In this document: one piece after another, positions 1-6,678 of the stretch
Layout of the letters: each line of letters starts with the position of its first letter
Numbering within the stretch: position 1 is the stretch's first letter
Origin: Alloyangia mangrovi
GTDB lineage: Bacteria; Pseudomonadota; Alphaproteobacteria; Rhodobacterales; Rhodobacteraceae
Assembly: GCF_002300555.2 (NCBI RefSeq)
Contig: NZ_NTHN02000014.1
Location: 1-64,000 of the forward strand
Length of the DNA stretch: 64,000 nt
Direction: 5' to 3'
The notes under the pieces: model-generated
What the model was told of the DNA's origin: nothing
The model's database searches: none
The model's input: only the letters and a program-made list of their open reading frames with translations
Made by a program: the position numbers and the translations under genes

Positions 1-1589
1 GGCACGTAGGCCGCCCCGGCGCGCAGGATCGCCACCAGCGCGACGGCGAGATATTCGGAGCGCGGCAGGGCGGTGGCGACGACGCTCCCCGGCCCCGCGC
101 CCTGCGCCCGCAGCGCTGATGCCAGCGCGGCGGAACGGCGGTCCAACTCGGCATAGCTGAGGGTCGCTGTGCCGAAGACGACTGCGGGCGCGTCCGGCGT
201 GGCGCGCATCTGCGCGGTGATGAGCTCGGTGAGTGTGACCTCGGGGACCTCATGATCGGTGGCGTTGACCTCATGCACCGCCCAATGCGTTTCATCCGCG
301 GTCAGCGTCGGCACCTCGGCGAGCCGCCCCGCGCCAAGCGCGGCAGTGAGGAAGGCCGCCAGCCGGTCGAGGTGCCCCCGCGCCTCCTCGGCCGAATAGA
401 GCGCCGGGTTGCTGTCGATCTCCAGCGAGAGCGAGGCGGTCGCATCGCCCCGGAAGGTGGCGGTGATGTCGTCCACCGCCCCGGCCCCGAGAATGTGAAG
501 ATGCGCCTCGAGCCCGGCGAAGCGCGGCGGCATGTCGAAGGGCTGCACGTTGATCATCGGCCCGTAAAGCCGCGCGTCGATGGCGGTGCGCCGCAGGTCG
601 CGGCGCAATTGTTCCGAGCGGTAGCGGCCATGCTTGCGCAGCGCGCCGAGGCGCTGCGCCTCGGTCTTCAGCAGCTCGGACAGCGGCATGTCCTCGTCGG
701 GTTCGCAGCGGTAGGGCAGCACGTTCATCCACATGCAGGGCACACGGGCAGCCTTGGTCCCCATGCGCGCCATGAAGGGCAGGCCGTAGACCCGCTCGCC
801 CACCCCCGAGACGCGCGAGAAATAGGCGGCGCTCAGCACCGTCAGCGCGTCGGGCCAGCCGATGCCCGCGGCCTTGGAAACGGATGTCAGCGCCTCGCAG
901 AACGCGGGCGGCAAGTCGAGCCGCGCGCGGTCGAAGCGCGCCGAGGTGACGGCGCGCCCCTCGGCAGGGCCGGCGACGGTCTCGAGCCCGCGCATCTCGC
1001 CCTGCCAGAAGGCGGCATCGGCGGTGCGGCGCTCGGAGAGGCGATAGGCAGCGTCTTCCTCCAGCACCGGCTCCAGCGCCGGGAAGGGGCTCGGGGCCTT
1101 GCCGGACTCTTCTGCCGAGTAGAGCTCGCCGACCCGGTTGGTCAGCAGCACGATGCCGAAGCCATCGGTGGCAAGATGGTGGATGCGCTCGTACCAGAAG
1201 GCCCGGCTCTCACCCAGCAGGTAGAGCACGAAGCGCCCGGCCTGCTCCGCGGCCAGATCGACGGCGCGACCGCTGTCGGCCTGCATCCGGGCCAGTGCCT
1301 CACGCTCGGGACGGTCGGCACCCGATAGGTCCACCACCTCAAGCAGCGGCGGCGCATCGGCTAGCCATTGCCGCGGCGCGCCGCCCCGCATGCCGAAGCG
1401 CAGGCGCAGCGCCGGGCTCTGCGCCACCGCGGCGTCGAAGGCGCGGGTGAAGCGGGCCACGTCGAGCGGGCCGAGCAGCTCGATGTACTGGCCGCAGTTG
1501 AAGATCGGGTTCGCGCGGTCGAGTGCCTGTGCGTACCACAGGCCCTCCTGCGCCTCGGTCAGCGGGAAAGCCGCGCGCCCCGTCGCCAT
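1..1589 (-). CDS. Siderophore non-ribosomal peptide synthetase (EntF/DhbF/VibF type), C-terminal part outside window
   Basis: The protein begins MATGRAAFPLTEAQEGLWYA at an ATG at 1589, two bases after the stop of the carrier gene, and reads open for 529 codons to the window edge. Residues from about 5 to 430 form a condensation domain with the active-site motif HHLATDGFG (HHxxxDG). An adenylation domain begins near residue 445 (LTELITAQMRATPDAPAV, then LSYAELDRRSAAL) and is cut off. Condensation domains of this family join the aryl group carried by the upstream carrier protein to the amino acid chosen by the adenylation domain. The amino acid, any further modules and the release domain lie outside the window. 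It is the third gene of a translationally coupled operon with the carrier protein and DHB-AMP ligase. Confidence 0.9.
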   Translation of the reverse strand, partial: MATGRAAFPLTEAQEGLWYAQALDRANPIFNCGQYIELLGPLDVARFTRAFDAAVAQSPALRLRFGMRGGAPRQWLADAPPLLEVVDLSGADRPEREALARMQADSGRAVDLAAEQAGRFVLYLLGESRAFWYERIHHLATDGFGIVLLTNRVGELYSAEESGKAPSPFPALEPVLEEDAAYRLSERRTADAAFWQGEMRGLETVAGPAEGRAVTSARFDRARLDLPPAFCEALTSVSKAAGIGWPDALTVLSAAYFSRVSGVGERVYGLPFMARMGTKAARVPCMWMNVLPYRCEPDEDMPLSELLKTEAQRLGALRKHGRYRSEQLRRDLRRTAIDARLYGPMINVQPFDMPPRFAGLEAHLHILGAGAVDDITATFRGDATASLSLEIDSNPALYSAEEARGHLDRLAAFLTAALGAGRLAEVPTLTADETHWAVHEVNATDHEVPEVTLTELITAQMRATPDAPAVVFGTATLSYAELDRRSAALASALRAQGAGPGSVVATALPRSEYLAVALVAILRAGAAYV

Positions 1590-1590
1590 C

Positions 1591-1827
1591 TCAGGCCCCG
1601 GCGTGCTGGGCCGCGACCACGCCCCACCAGGCGGCGAAGGTCTGGTGCTCCCAGATCTCGGAAAGATCGGCGTCCTCGGCGTCCTCCTGCCAGGTCATGA
1701 CCAGCGACATGAGCCGCATCGAGTCGAGCCCGAGGTCGAAGAGATTGGCTTCGGCGGTGATCTCCTCGGGGGCGATCTCCAGCGCCTCGGCAATATCCGC
1801 GCGCATCTTGTCCTGCGTGAGACTCAT
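1591..1827 (-). CDS. Free-standing aryl carrier protein
   Basis: A 78-residue protein with the phosphopantetheine attachment motif LGLDSMRLM, where Ser36 is the expected modified residue. In enterobactin and bacillibactin systems the aryl carrier domain is usually the C-terminal part of the isochorismatase EntB/DhbB. Here it stands alone, so the isochorismatase must be separate or elsewhere. Its start overlaps the ligase stop in an ATGA junction, and the NRPS begins two bases after its stop. It probably receives 2,3-dihydroxybenzoate (or salicylate) from the ligase and presents it to the NRPS condensation domain. Confidence 0.9.
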   Translation of the reverse strand: MSLTQDKMRADIAEALEIAPEEITAEANLFDLGLDSMRLMSLVMTWQEDAEDADLSEIWEHQTFAAWWGVVAAQHAGA

Positions 1828-3452
1828 GCGGTCTCTCCTTTTTCCAGGTATTTCTCTTTCAGCGCGGCGCGCAGTGCCTTGCGGCTGACCTTGCCCACGG
1901 CGGTGGTCTCGAACTCGGGGACAAAGACGATCTGGTCGGGCACCTTGAACTCGGCGATGCCGCGGCTGCGGACAAAGGCCTTGAGATCCCTGGGCTGCAC
2001 CTCGCCCGCATCGCTGCGCACCACGAAGGCGCAGGTCTTCTCGCCGAGGAACTTGTCGGGCACCGAGACAACGGCGGCGTCGAAGACGCCCTCATGGGCG
2101 ATCAGGTGATCCTCGACTTCCTCGGCCGAGATCTTCTCGCCAGCCCGGTTGATGTGGTCTCCGGCCCGGCCCCTCACCTCGAGGTAGCCGCCGGGCAGGC
2201 GGCGCACGACGTCGCCGGTGCGGTAGAATCCGTCGGGGGTGAAGCTGCGGGCGTTGGCCGAGGGTTCCTCGTGGTAGCCCCGGATCGTGTAGGGCCCGCG
2301 GGTGTAGAGATTGCCGGGCGCGCCCTCGGGCACGGGGTTGCCCTCGTCATCGAGCACCAGCACCTCGTCGTCGGGGCTGATCGGGCGGCCCTGCGTGCTG
2401 ATGATGATCTCCTCTGGGTCGTCGAGGCGGGTGTAGTTCACCAGCCCCTCGGCCATGCCGAAGACCTGCTGCAGGGTGCAGCCGAGCACCGGGCGGACCT
2501 TTGCCGCCGCCTCGGGGATAAACTTCGCGCCGCCAACGCCGAGCACCTGCAGGCTCGACAGGTCGTGCTTCGTGCGCGGCGCGGCCTGCATCCAGAGCAG
2601 CGCCAGCGGCGGCACGAGGCCGGTGATCGTCACGCCATGCTCGGCGATCAGCCGGAAGGCGACATCGGGCTGCGGGTTCGGACTCATGACCACGGTGCCC
2701 CCGGCGTGCAGCGCGCCGAGGTAGCCGGGCGAGCTCATCGGGAAGTTGTGCGCCGCGGGCAGCGCGCAGAGGTAGACGCTCTTGTCGCTCAGGCCGCAGA
2801 TCTCGGCCGAGGCGCGGACACTATAGAGATAGTCGTCATGGGTGCGGGGGATGAGCTTCGGCAGGCCGGTGGAGCCGCCGGAGATCTGCAGGAAGGCGAC
2901 TTCGCGCGGGTTGCGCGGAACCGGGGCGGAGAGACCCTTGTCCCCGAGACTGTCGAAAGCGGTGAATTCCGCCGCCTCGCCCGCAACGATCACATGCGCG
3001 ACGTCCGCCACCTCGGCCCGGACCTTGCGCGCCAGCGGCAGGTAGTCGAAGCCGTCGTGCCTGTCGGCCACCACATAGGTGCGGGCGCCGGACTTGGCGA
3101 CGAGGTGCAGCACCTCGGTCTCGCGGTGCGCGGGCAGCGCGTAGACCGGCACCAGCCCGGCGTAGAAGAGGCCGAAGACGGCGACGAGGAACTCGGCACG
3201 GTTCGGCAGTTGCACGAGCACGCGATCCCCGGGCGTCAGCCCGAGAGCGGCAAACCCCTCGGCGGCGATGCGGGCGCGGCGGGCAAGCTCGGCATAGCTC
3301 CAGCGCGCGTCGCCGGCGACCAGCGCAAGGCGTTCCCCGTGAGTCGCCTCCAGCCGGTCAAGCATCTGGCCGAAGGTCTCCCCCTGCCAATAGCCCTTGT
3401 CTTCATAGCGTTTCGCGAAGTCCTCGGGCCAGATCTGCTGGGGGATGCTCAT
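1824..3452 (-). CDS. entE: 2,3-dihydroxybenzoate-AMP ligase (EntE/DhbE family)
   Basis: The 542-residue product fits the EntE/DhbE/YbtE stand-alone adenylating enzymes (about 540). It starts MSIPQQIWPEDFAKRY and has the AMP-binding P-loop SGGSTGLPKL (about residue 190), the YRTGDVVRR motif and the hinge region GYLEVRGRAGDHINRAGEK with its downstream lysine. The enzyme activates an aryl acid with ATP and loads it onto the carrier protein encoded next. I chose the ATG at 3452 because family similarity begins there and a GAGG lies just upstream; an in-frame upstream start at 3512 would add 20 unrelated residues. Salicylate rather than DHB as substrate cannot be excluded. Genes for DHB synthesis are not in the window. 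Confidence 0.92.
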   Translation of the reverse strand: MSIPQQIWPEDFAKRYEDKGYWQGETFGQMLDRLEATHGERLALVAGDARWSYAELARRARIAAEGFAALGLTPGDRVLVQLPNRAEFLVAVFGLFYAGLVPVYALPAHRETEVLHLVAKSGARTYVVADRHDGFDYLPLARKVRAEVADVAHVIVAGEAAEFTAFDSLGDKGLSAPVPRNPREVAFLQISGGSTGLPKLIPRTHDDYLYSVRASAEICGLSDKSVYLCALPAAHNFPMSSPGYLGALHAGGTVVMSPNPQPDVAFRLIAEHGVTITGLVPPLALLWMQAAPRTKHDLSSLQVLGVGGAKFIPEAAAKVRPVLGCTLQQVFGMAEGLVNYTRLDDPEEIIISTQGRPISPDDEVLVLDDEGNPVPEGAPGNLYTRGPYTIRGYHEEPSANARSFTPDGFYRTGDVVRRLPGGYLEVRGRAGDHINRAGEKISAEEVEDHLIAHEGVFDAAVVSVPDKFLGEKTCAFVVRSDAGEVQPRDLKAFVRSRGIAEFKVPDQIVFVPEFETTAVGKVSRKALRAALKEKYLEKGETA

Positions 3453-3510
3453 GGTCTTGTCGCCTCTGACTGTTCCTGCACCGCGCGTATGGTCGCGCCT
3501 TTGCGCTACC

Positions 3511-3535
3511 AATCACTACAAAAACAGTCAACTTA
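3511..3535 (-). promoter_or_regulatory. Weak IscR-type iron box upstream of the siderophore ligase
   Basis: Read on the minus strand, this 25-base segment has a good left arm (GTTGACTGTTTT) and a degenerate right arm (GTAGTGATT). By my count 18 of 25 positions fit the type-1 IscR consensus. It lies about 59 bases upstream of the ligase start, in the 121-base gap after the YdcZ pair. The TTGACT could also serve as a -35 element. It is weaker than the box at 4683-4707 and is offered mainly because both iron operons carry one. Confidence 0.35.
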
Positions 3536-3573
3536 CAAGACCGTGTGTTTCAGTCGGAAATCACGCGCCGCTC

Positions 3574-3993
3574 TCAGCCCCGGCGGCTGAGGTAGACCCC
3601 CAGCAGGATCAGCGCGACCCCGGCGAGTTGCATCCAGAGCACCGCCTCGACCCCGCGCAGCAGATCCAGCGCCACGCTCGAGAGCATTTGCCCGGCGACG
3701 AGCAGCCCGCCGGTCAGCGCCGCGCCGAGCCGGGGGATGAGCCAGCTGCCGCTGGCCACAAAGACCACGCCGATCGCCCCGCCCACCCAGGCAAACCAAT
3801 GGGCGGAGGCAGCCTCGGCGGGCCAGAGGCTGCCGGCGATCAGCGCGCAGGGCACCAGCACCGCAAAGCCGACGAGGTGGTTCCAGAACGACGACTGCAT
3901 GGCCGAGGTCGAGAGCGCGAGCCGCCCGTTGAGCTGGCGCGACAGCGACACCAGCATGCCCGAGCAGATGCCCAGAAGGATCATCCAGATCAT
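3574..3993 (-). CDS. YdcZ (DUF606) family small membrane transporter, second subunit
   Basis: A 139-residue hydrophobic protein with about five membrane segments, starting MIWMILLGICSGMLVSLSRQ and carrying the N-terminal SRQLNGRLA and internal FWNHLVGF motifs of the DUF606/YdcZ family (drug/metabolite transporter superfamily). Its start overlaps the stop of the preceding family member in an ATGA junction, so the two small proteins are likely made together and may form a hetero-oligomer, as paired small DMT proteins do. The substrate is unknown. Position directly upstream of the siderophore genes makes siderophore or precursor export a reasonable guess, but nothing in the sequence proves it. 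A 7-bp inverted repeat (3573-3591) overlaps the stop codon and lacks a U tract. Confidence 0.8.
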   Translation of the reverse strand: MIWMILLGICSGMLVSLSRQLNGRLALSTSAMQSSFWNHLVGFAVLVPCALIAGSLWPAEAASAHWFAWVGGAIGVVFVASGSWLIPRLGAALTGGLLVAGQMLSSVALDLLRGVEAVLWMQLAGVALILLGVYLSRRG

Positions 3994-4493
3994 GCCGCAC
4001 CTCCCCGTGCGAAGATGATCAGCAGGGTGCCCGCGACGATCGCCGCCAGCGCCAGAAGATCATTGCGCCGCGGCAGCCGACGCTCCAGCCCAAGCGCGCC
4101 GGTGGCGTCGAAGACAAGCGCCAACACCACCTGCCCCGCCAGCCCCAGTGCCATCGTGCCGGTCAGCGCCAGCGAGGAGTTCACCACCACGGTCGAGACG
4201 ACCACCGTCAGCGCGCCGGAAATCCCGCCGAGATAGGCCCAGAGCGGCGCCCGGCTCGCGGCCATGCGCGGCTGCGGCGGCGTGCGGAGCCGGAACAGCA
4301 AGAGCAGCAGAACCGCCACCGCGGTGCCGACCCCATGGGCGGTCAGCGAGGCGAAGATCGGTGTCGTATGCGCCGCCATCATGCCATTGCTGAGAAGCAT
4401 CAGCGTCAACAGGCTGCCCGCGCAGAGGGCGGCGAGGATCTCGACGGGGTGAGGCCGGCGCGGCTCTTCGGCGGTTGGAATGCGGGCGGGCAT
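3990..4493 (-). CDS. YdcZ (DUF606) family small membrane transporter, first subunit
   Basis: A 167-residue membrane protein whose start at 4493 (MPARIPTAEEPRRPHP) is chosen because membrane segments begin about 16 residues later; the open frame continues to 4604, but that extension is proline-rich and crosses a strong RNA hairpin. It has about five membrane segments, including NGMMAAHTTPIFASLTAHG and VVVNSSLALTG, typical of the DUF606 family. It is coupled by ATGA overlap to a second family member. The gene is divergent from the exb-tonB operon and shares its 332-base upstream region with the iron box. Its exact start is the least certain point. Confidence 0.75.
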   Translation of the reverse strand: MPARIPTAEEPRRPHPVEILAALCAGSLLTLMLLSNGMMAAHTTPIFASLTAHGVGTAVAVLLLLLFRLRTPPQPRMAASRAPLWAYLGGISGALTVVVSTVVVNSSLALTGTMALGLAGQVVLALVFDATGALGLERRLPRRNDLLALAAIVAGTLLIIFARGGAA

Positions 4494-4520
4494 GGTCTGT
4501 CCTGCTGTCTGGAGAGCACT

Positions 4521-4569
4521 TGCAACCTCCTTACCCACCGGAAGCGGTGGAGGTAAGCCCCCGGTTGCA
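4521..4569 (-). promoter_or_regulatory. Leader hairpin holding a perfect Shine-Dalgarno sequence
   Basis: In the minus-strand transcript a 49-nt element folds into three stacked stems: UGCAACC/GGUUGCA outside, CUUAC/GUAAG in the middle and CCACCG/CGGUGG inside, with a 4-nt loop. The 3' arm contains AAGGAGGU, a perfect ribosome-binding sequence (4525-4532), which would be masked when folded. The annotated start lies 28 nt downstream of it, too far for direct use, so the arrangement suggests leader-controlled expression. It does not match any riboswitch class I can recognise. Confidence 0.45.
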
Positions 4570-4682
4570 CGAGACATTGCGCGGCGCACAGCCCGCCACC
4601 CCACCGCATGAGGTGCCTGCGCAGCGAAAGCACCCGTTTCACCGTTAATACGGCCGCGCGTGGAGGCCCCTAAGGAAGTTTC

Positions 4683-4707
4683 ATACTGGATTGATTTAGT
4701 CAGGTAT
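4683..4707 (+). promoter_or_regulatory. IscR-type (Iron-Rhodo-box-like) operator
   Basis: A 25-base imperfect palindrome with arms ATACTGGATT and AGTCAGGTAT around a central GATTT. It matches 23 of 25 positions of the type-1 IscR consensus as I recall it, missing only two left-arm positions. In Rhodobacterales, comparative work has assigned such boxes (Iron-Rhodo-box) to IscR as an iron regulator. It lies 119 bases upstream of the first gene of the exb-tonB operon and between that operon and the divergent YdcZ genes, so it could act on both. Confidence 0.65.
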
Positions 4708-4825
4708 TGAGCATTGCTTGCGTTCGTGACAGACAGAGCGAGAATGGAGTCCTATCTCCCCGTGCATGCCAGCCTACGGACCCCCGCGGGCGAGCCCTTC
4801 TAGCCAAAGTCAGGAGACCCAAGTT

Positions 4826-5257
4826 TTGCGTATTCTCCGCATGACCCTGCCGCTTCTCGCGCTGCTGCCGGTTCCGCTCGCCGCCCAGCAGGCCGAGACC
4901 GGATCCGCCGGAACGCTCTCGCTCGAGCTCAACACCACCAAGAGCGTCGAGAGCGGCTGCCAGCTCAGCTTCCTCATCAACAACGGCCATGACACCGACA
5001 TCGACGCGGCGGTCTACGAGACCGTGCTGCTGAACACCGAGGGGCAGGTCGACCGGCTGACCCTCTTCGATTTCGGCGCCCTGCCCGCCGGACGCCCGCG
5101 CGTGAGGCAGTTCGTGGTGCCTGGCACCGGCTGCGAGGCGCTGGGACAAATTCTCATCAACGGCGCCAACCGCTGCGAAGCGGGCGGCACGGAGTCGGAC
5201 CTCTGCACCCAGGGGCTGGAACTGAAGTCGCGCAGCGACGTGGAGGTGATCGGATGA
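4826..5257 (+). CDS. Small secreted protein of unknown function, first gene of the exb-tonB operon
   Basis: I place the start at a TTG at 4826, because AGGAG sits nine bases upstream and because it gives a normal signal peptide (LRILRMTLPLLALLPVPLAA, the first residue being read as Met) with cleavage near AAQQAE. The next ATG would remove the basic N-region. The mature part of about 120 residues has four cysteines, enough for two disulfides, and no domain I recognise. Its last codons overlap the start of exbB (ATGA), so it is cotranslated with the TonB system. A periplasmic role in TonB-dependent uptake is inferred from position alone. Confidence 0.7.
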   Translation: MRILRMTLPLLALLPVPLAAQQAETGSAGTLSLELNTTKSVESGCQLSFLINNGHDTDIDAAVYETVLLNTEGQVDRLTLFDFGALPAGRPRVRQFVVPGTGCEALGQILINGANRCEAGGTESDLCTQGLELKSRSDVEVIG

Positions 5258-5907
5258 TCGACATGATCCTGGACGGCATCCGCCGCATTGCCGACCTTGG
5301 CGGGCCGGTGGTTCTGCTGCTGGTCGCCATCTCGCTGCTGACGCTGGCGGTGGTGCTTTACAAGTTCTGGCAATTCGCAGCCTCGGGCGTCGGTCGCCAT
5401 GCGGCGCTGCGCGAGGCGGTCAACGCCTGGGATCGCGGCGACCGCACCGGCGCGCGCGAGGCGCTGAACCGCTCGCGCTCCTACCTGCGCCCGGTGATCG
5501 ACATGGCCATGTCCGGCCAGACCGATCCGGCACGGCTCGAGGCCGAGGCAGAGACCCGCTTTGCCCGGCTCGAGAAGGGCTTCCGCCTGCTCGACTCGGT
5601 GTCGCAGCTGGCGCCGCTTCTGGGCCTTTTCGGCACGGTGCTCGGGATGATCTCGGCGTTCCAGTCGCTGCAGGACGCGGGCAGCCAGGTGGATCCGTCG
5701 ATCCTCGCGGGCGGCATCTGGGTGGCGCTGCTGACCACCGCGGTCGGGCTCGTCGTCGCCATGCCCACCGCCGTGATCCTGAGCTGGTTCGAGGCGCGCA
5801 TGGAATCAGAGCGCGTGCTCGCCGAACGCGCGGTGCATACCATCCTGTCGCCCACCGGTGCCGCCGCCGAGTCGCGGCTTGCCGAGGGTGCCGCGCGCCA
5901 TGCGTAA
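5254..5907 (+). CDS. exbB: ExbB/TolQ-type proton channel protein
   Basis: A 217-residue MotA/TolQ/ExbB family inner-membrane protein. The first membrane segment is at about residues 19-40 (GGPVVLLLVAISLLTLAVVLY), followed by a long cytoplasmic domain. The conserved pair of segments comes later: LAPLLGLFGTVLGMISAF and GGIWVALLTTAVGLVVAMPTA. With ExbD it forms the proton-driven motor that energises TonB. The start overlaps the upstream stop (ATGA) and the end overlaps exbD by 8 bases. Presence of TonB two genes later favours ExbB over TolQ. Confidence 0.93.
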   Translation: MIDMILDGIRRIADLGGPVVLLLVAISLLTLAVVLYKFWQFAASGVGRHAALREAVNAWDRGDRTGAREALNRSRSYLRPVIDMAMSGQTDPARLEAEAETRFARLEKGFRLLDSVSQLAPLLGLFGTVLGMISAFQSLQDAGSQVDPSILAGGIWVALLTTAVGLVVAMPTAVILSWFEARMESERVLAERAVHTILSPTGAAAESRLAEGAARHA

Positions 5908-6292
5908 GCTCCGCAAGCGGCGGAAGCTGTCGATGACCTCGCTCATCGACGTGATCTTCCTGCTGCTGCTCTTCTTCATGCTGACCTCGACCTTCACCCG
6001 CTTCGCCGAGGTGGAGCTCGCCGCCGCCGGGTCCGGGGCCGCCGCCTCGGACACGCGCCCGCTGTTCCTGCAGCTCGCGCCCGAGACCCTGCGCCTCAAC
6101 GGCGCCGAGATGACGCTCGAGGAGCTGCCGGCCAAGCTGGCGGAGACGCGGGGCGAGGTCCCCGAGGAGACGCCGCCTCAGCCGCTCATCGTGGCGCTGC
6201 GGGGCGAGGTCTCCTCGCAACGGCTGACGGATCTGCTGGTTGCCCTGCGCGGCGTCAGCGGCTTCCGCGCCACGGTTCTGGGAGCGTCGTGA
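5900..6292 (+). CDS. exbD: ExbD-type motor protein with the conserved membrane aspartate
   Basis: The 130-residue protein starts MRKLRKRRKLSMTSLIDVIF at an ATG at 5900, inside the end of exbB. It has the ExbD layout: a short basic cytoplasmic N-terminus, one membrane helix (about residues 15-35) and a periplasmic domain. Asp17 in the LIDVIFLLLLFF motif corresponds to the essential proton-carrying aspartate of ExbD/TolR (Asp25 in E. coli ExbD). Its stop overlaps the start of a second exbD-like gene (TGATG). Confidence 0.9.
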   Translation: MRKLRKRRKLSMTSLIDVIFLLLLFFMLTSTFTRFAEVELAAAGSGAAASDTRPLFLQLAPETLRLNGAEMTLEELPAKLAETRGEVPEETPPQPLIVALRGEVSSQRLTDLLVALRGVSGFRATVLGAS

Positions 6293-6678
6293 TGCGCCGC
6301 AGGAAACAGAAATCCGAGCGCGAACCGACGATCGCGCTGATCAACATCGTCTTCCTGATGCTGGTCTTCTTCCTCGTCGCGGGCACCGTGGCGCGGCCGC
6401 TCGATCCGGCGCTGAACCTCGTGCACACCGCCGATCTCGAAGGCGCCGCCCCCGCCGACGCGCTGGTGATCAACGCCGATGGCAGCATGTCCGTCCGCGG
6501 CGAGGCGATCGACAAGCCCGAGGCTTTCCTCGAGGCACTCGGCGACGAGGCGATGACGCTTGCGCGCATCGTGCCCGACCGCGACCTGCCCGCCGACAGG
6601 CTGGTGGAGATCGGCCGCGCCCTGCGCGCTGCCGGGGCCGAGAAGGTGATGATCGTCACCGAAAGGGGGCTCGAATGA
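6292..6678 (+). CDS. Second ExbD-like protein lacking the membrane aspartate
   Basis: A 128-residue ExbD-family protein with a very basic N-terminus (MRRRKQKSEREPTIALINIV), one membrane helix and a periplasmic domain. At the position of the essential aspartate it has Asn18 (LINIVFLMLVFF, against LIDVIFLLLLFF in the gene before it). It is therefore unlikely to carry protons and may act as a non-equivalent partner of the first ExbD. It lies between exbD and tonB with overlaps on both sides (TGATG and ATGA). The ATG at 6292 is preferred over a GTG at 6289. Confidence 0.85.
   Translation: MRRRKQKSEREPTIALINIVFLMLVFFLVAGTVARPLDPALNLVHTADLEGAAPADALVINADGSMSVRGEAIDKPEAFLEALGDEAMTLARIVPDRDLPADRLVEIGRALRAAGAEKVMIVTERGLE

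Noticed and set aside
252-1328. Long plus-strand open frame opposite the NRPS gene
   Set aside because: Its composition is Arg/Ala/Gly-rich without domain features, while the minus strand encodes a clear condensation domain. Many other long antisense frames in this GC-rich window (for example 35260-38037 minus, 8622-10436 plus, 47552-49126 minus) were left out for the same reason.
3573-3591. Inverted repeat at the end of the second YdcZ gene as a terminator
   Set aside because: The 7-bp stem has no U tract in either direction, and the next gene on the same strand is only 121 bases away.
4406-4519. Possible leader peptide starting at GTG after the masked Shine-Dalgarno sequence
   Set aside because: The spacing would suit translation, but the frame overlaps the YdcZ gene out of frame and encodes an Arg/Ser/Pro-rich sequence with no sign of selection.
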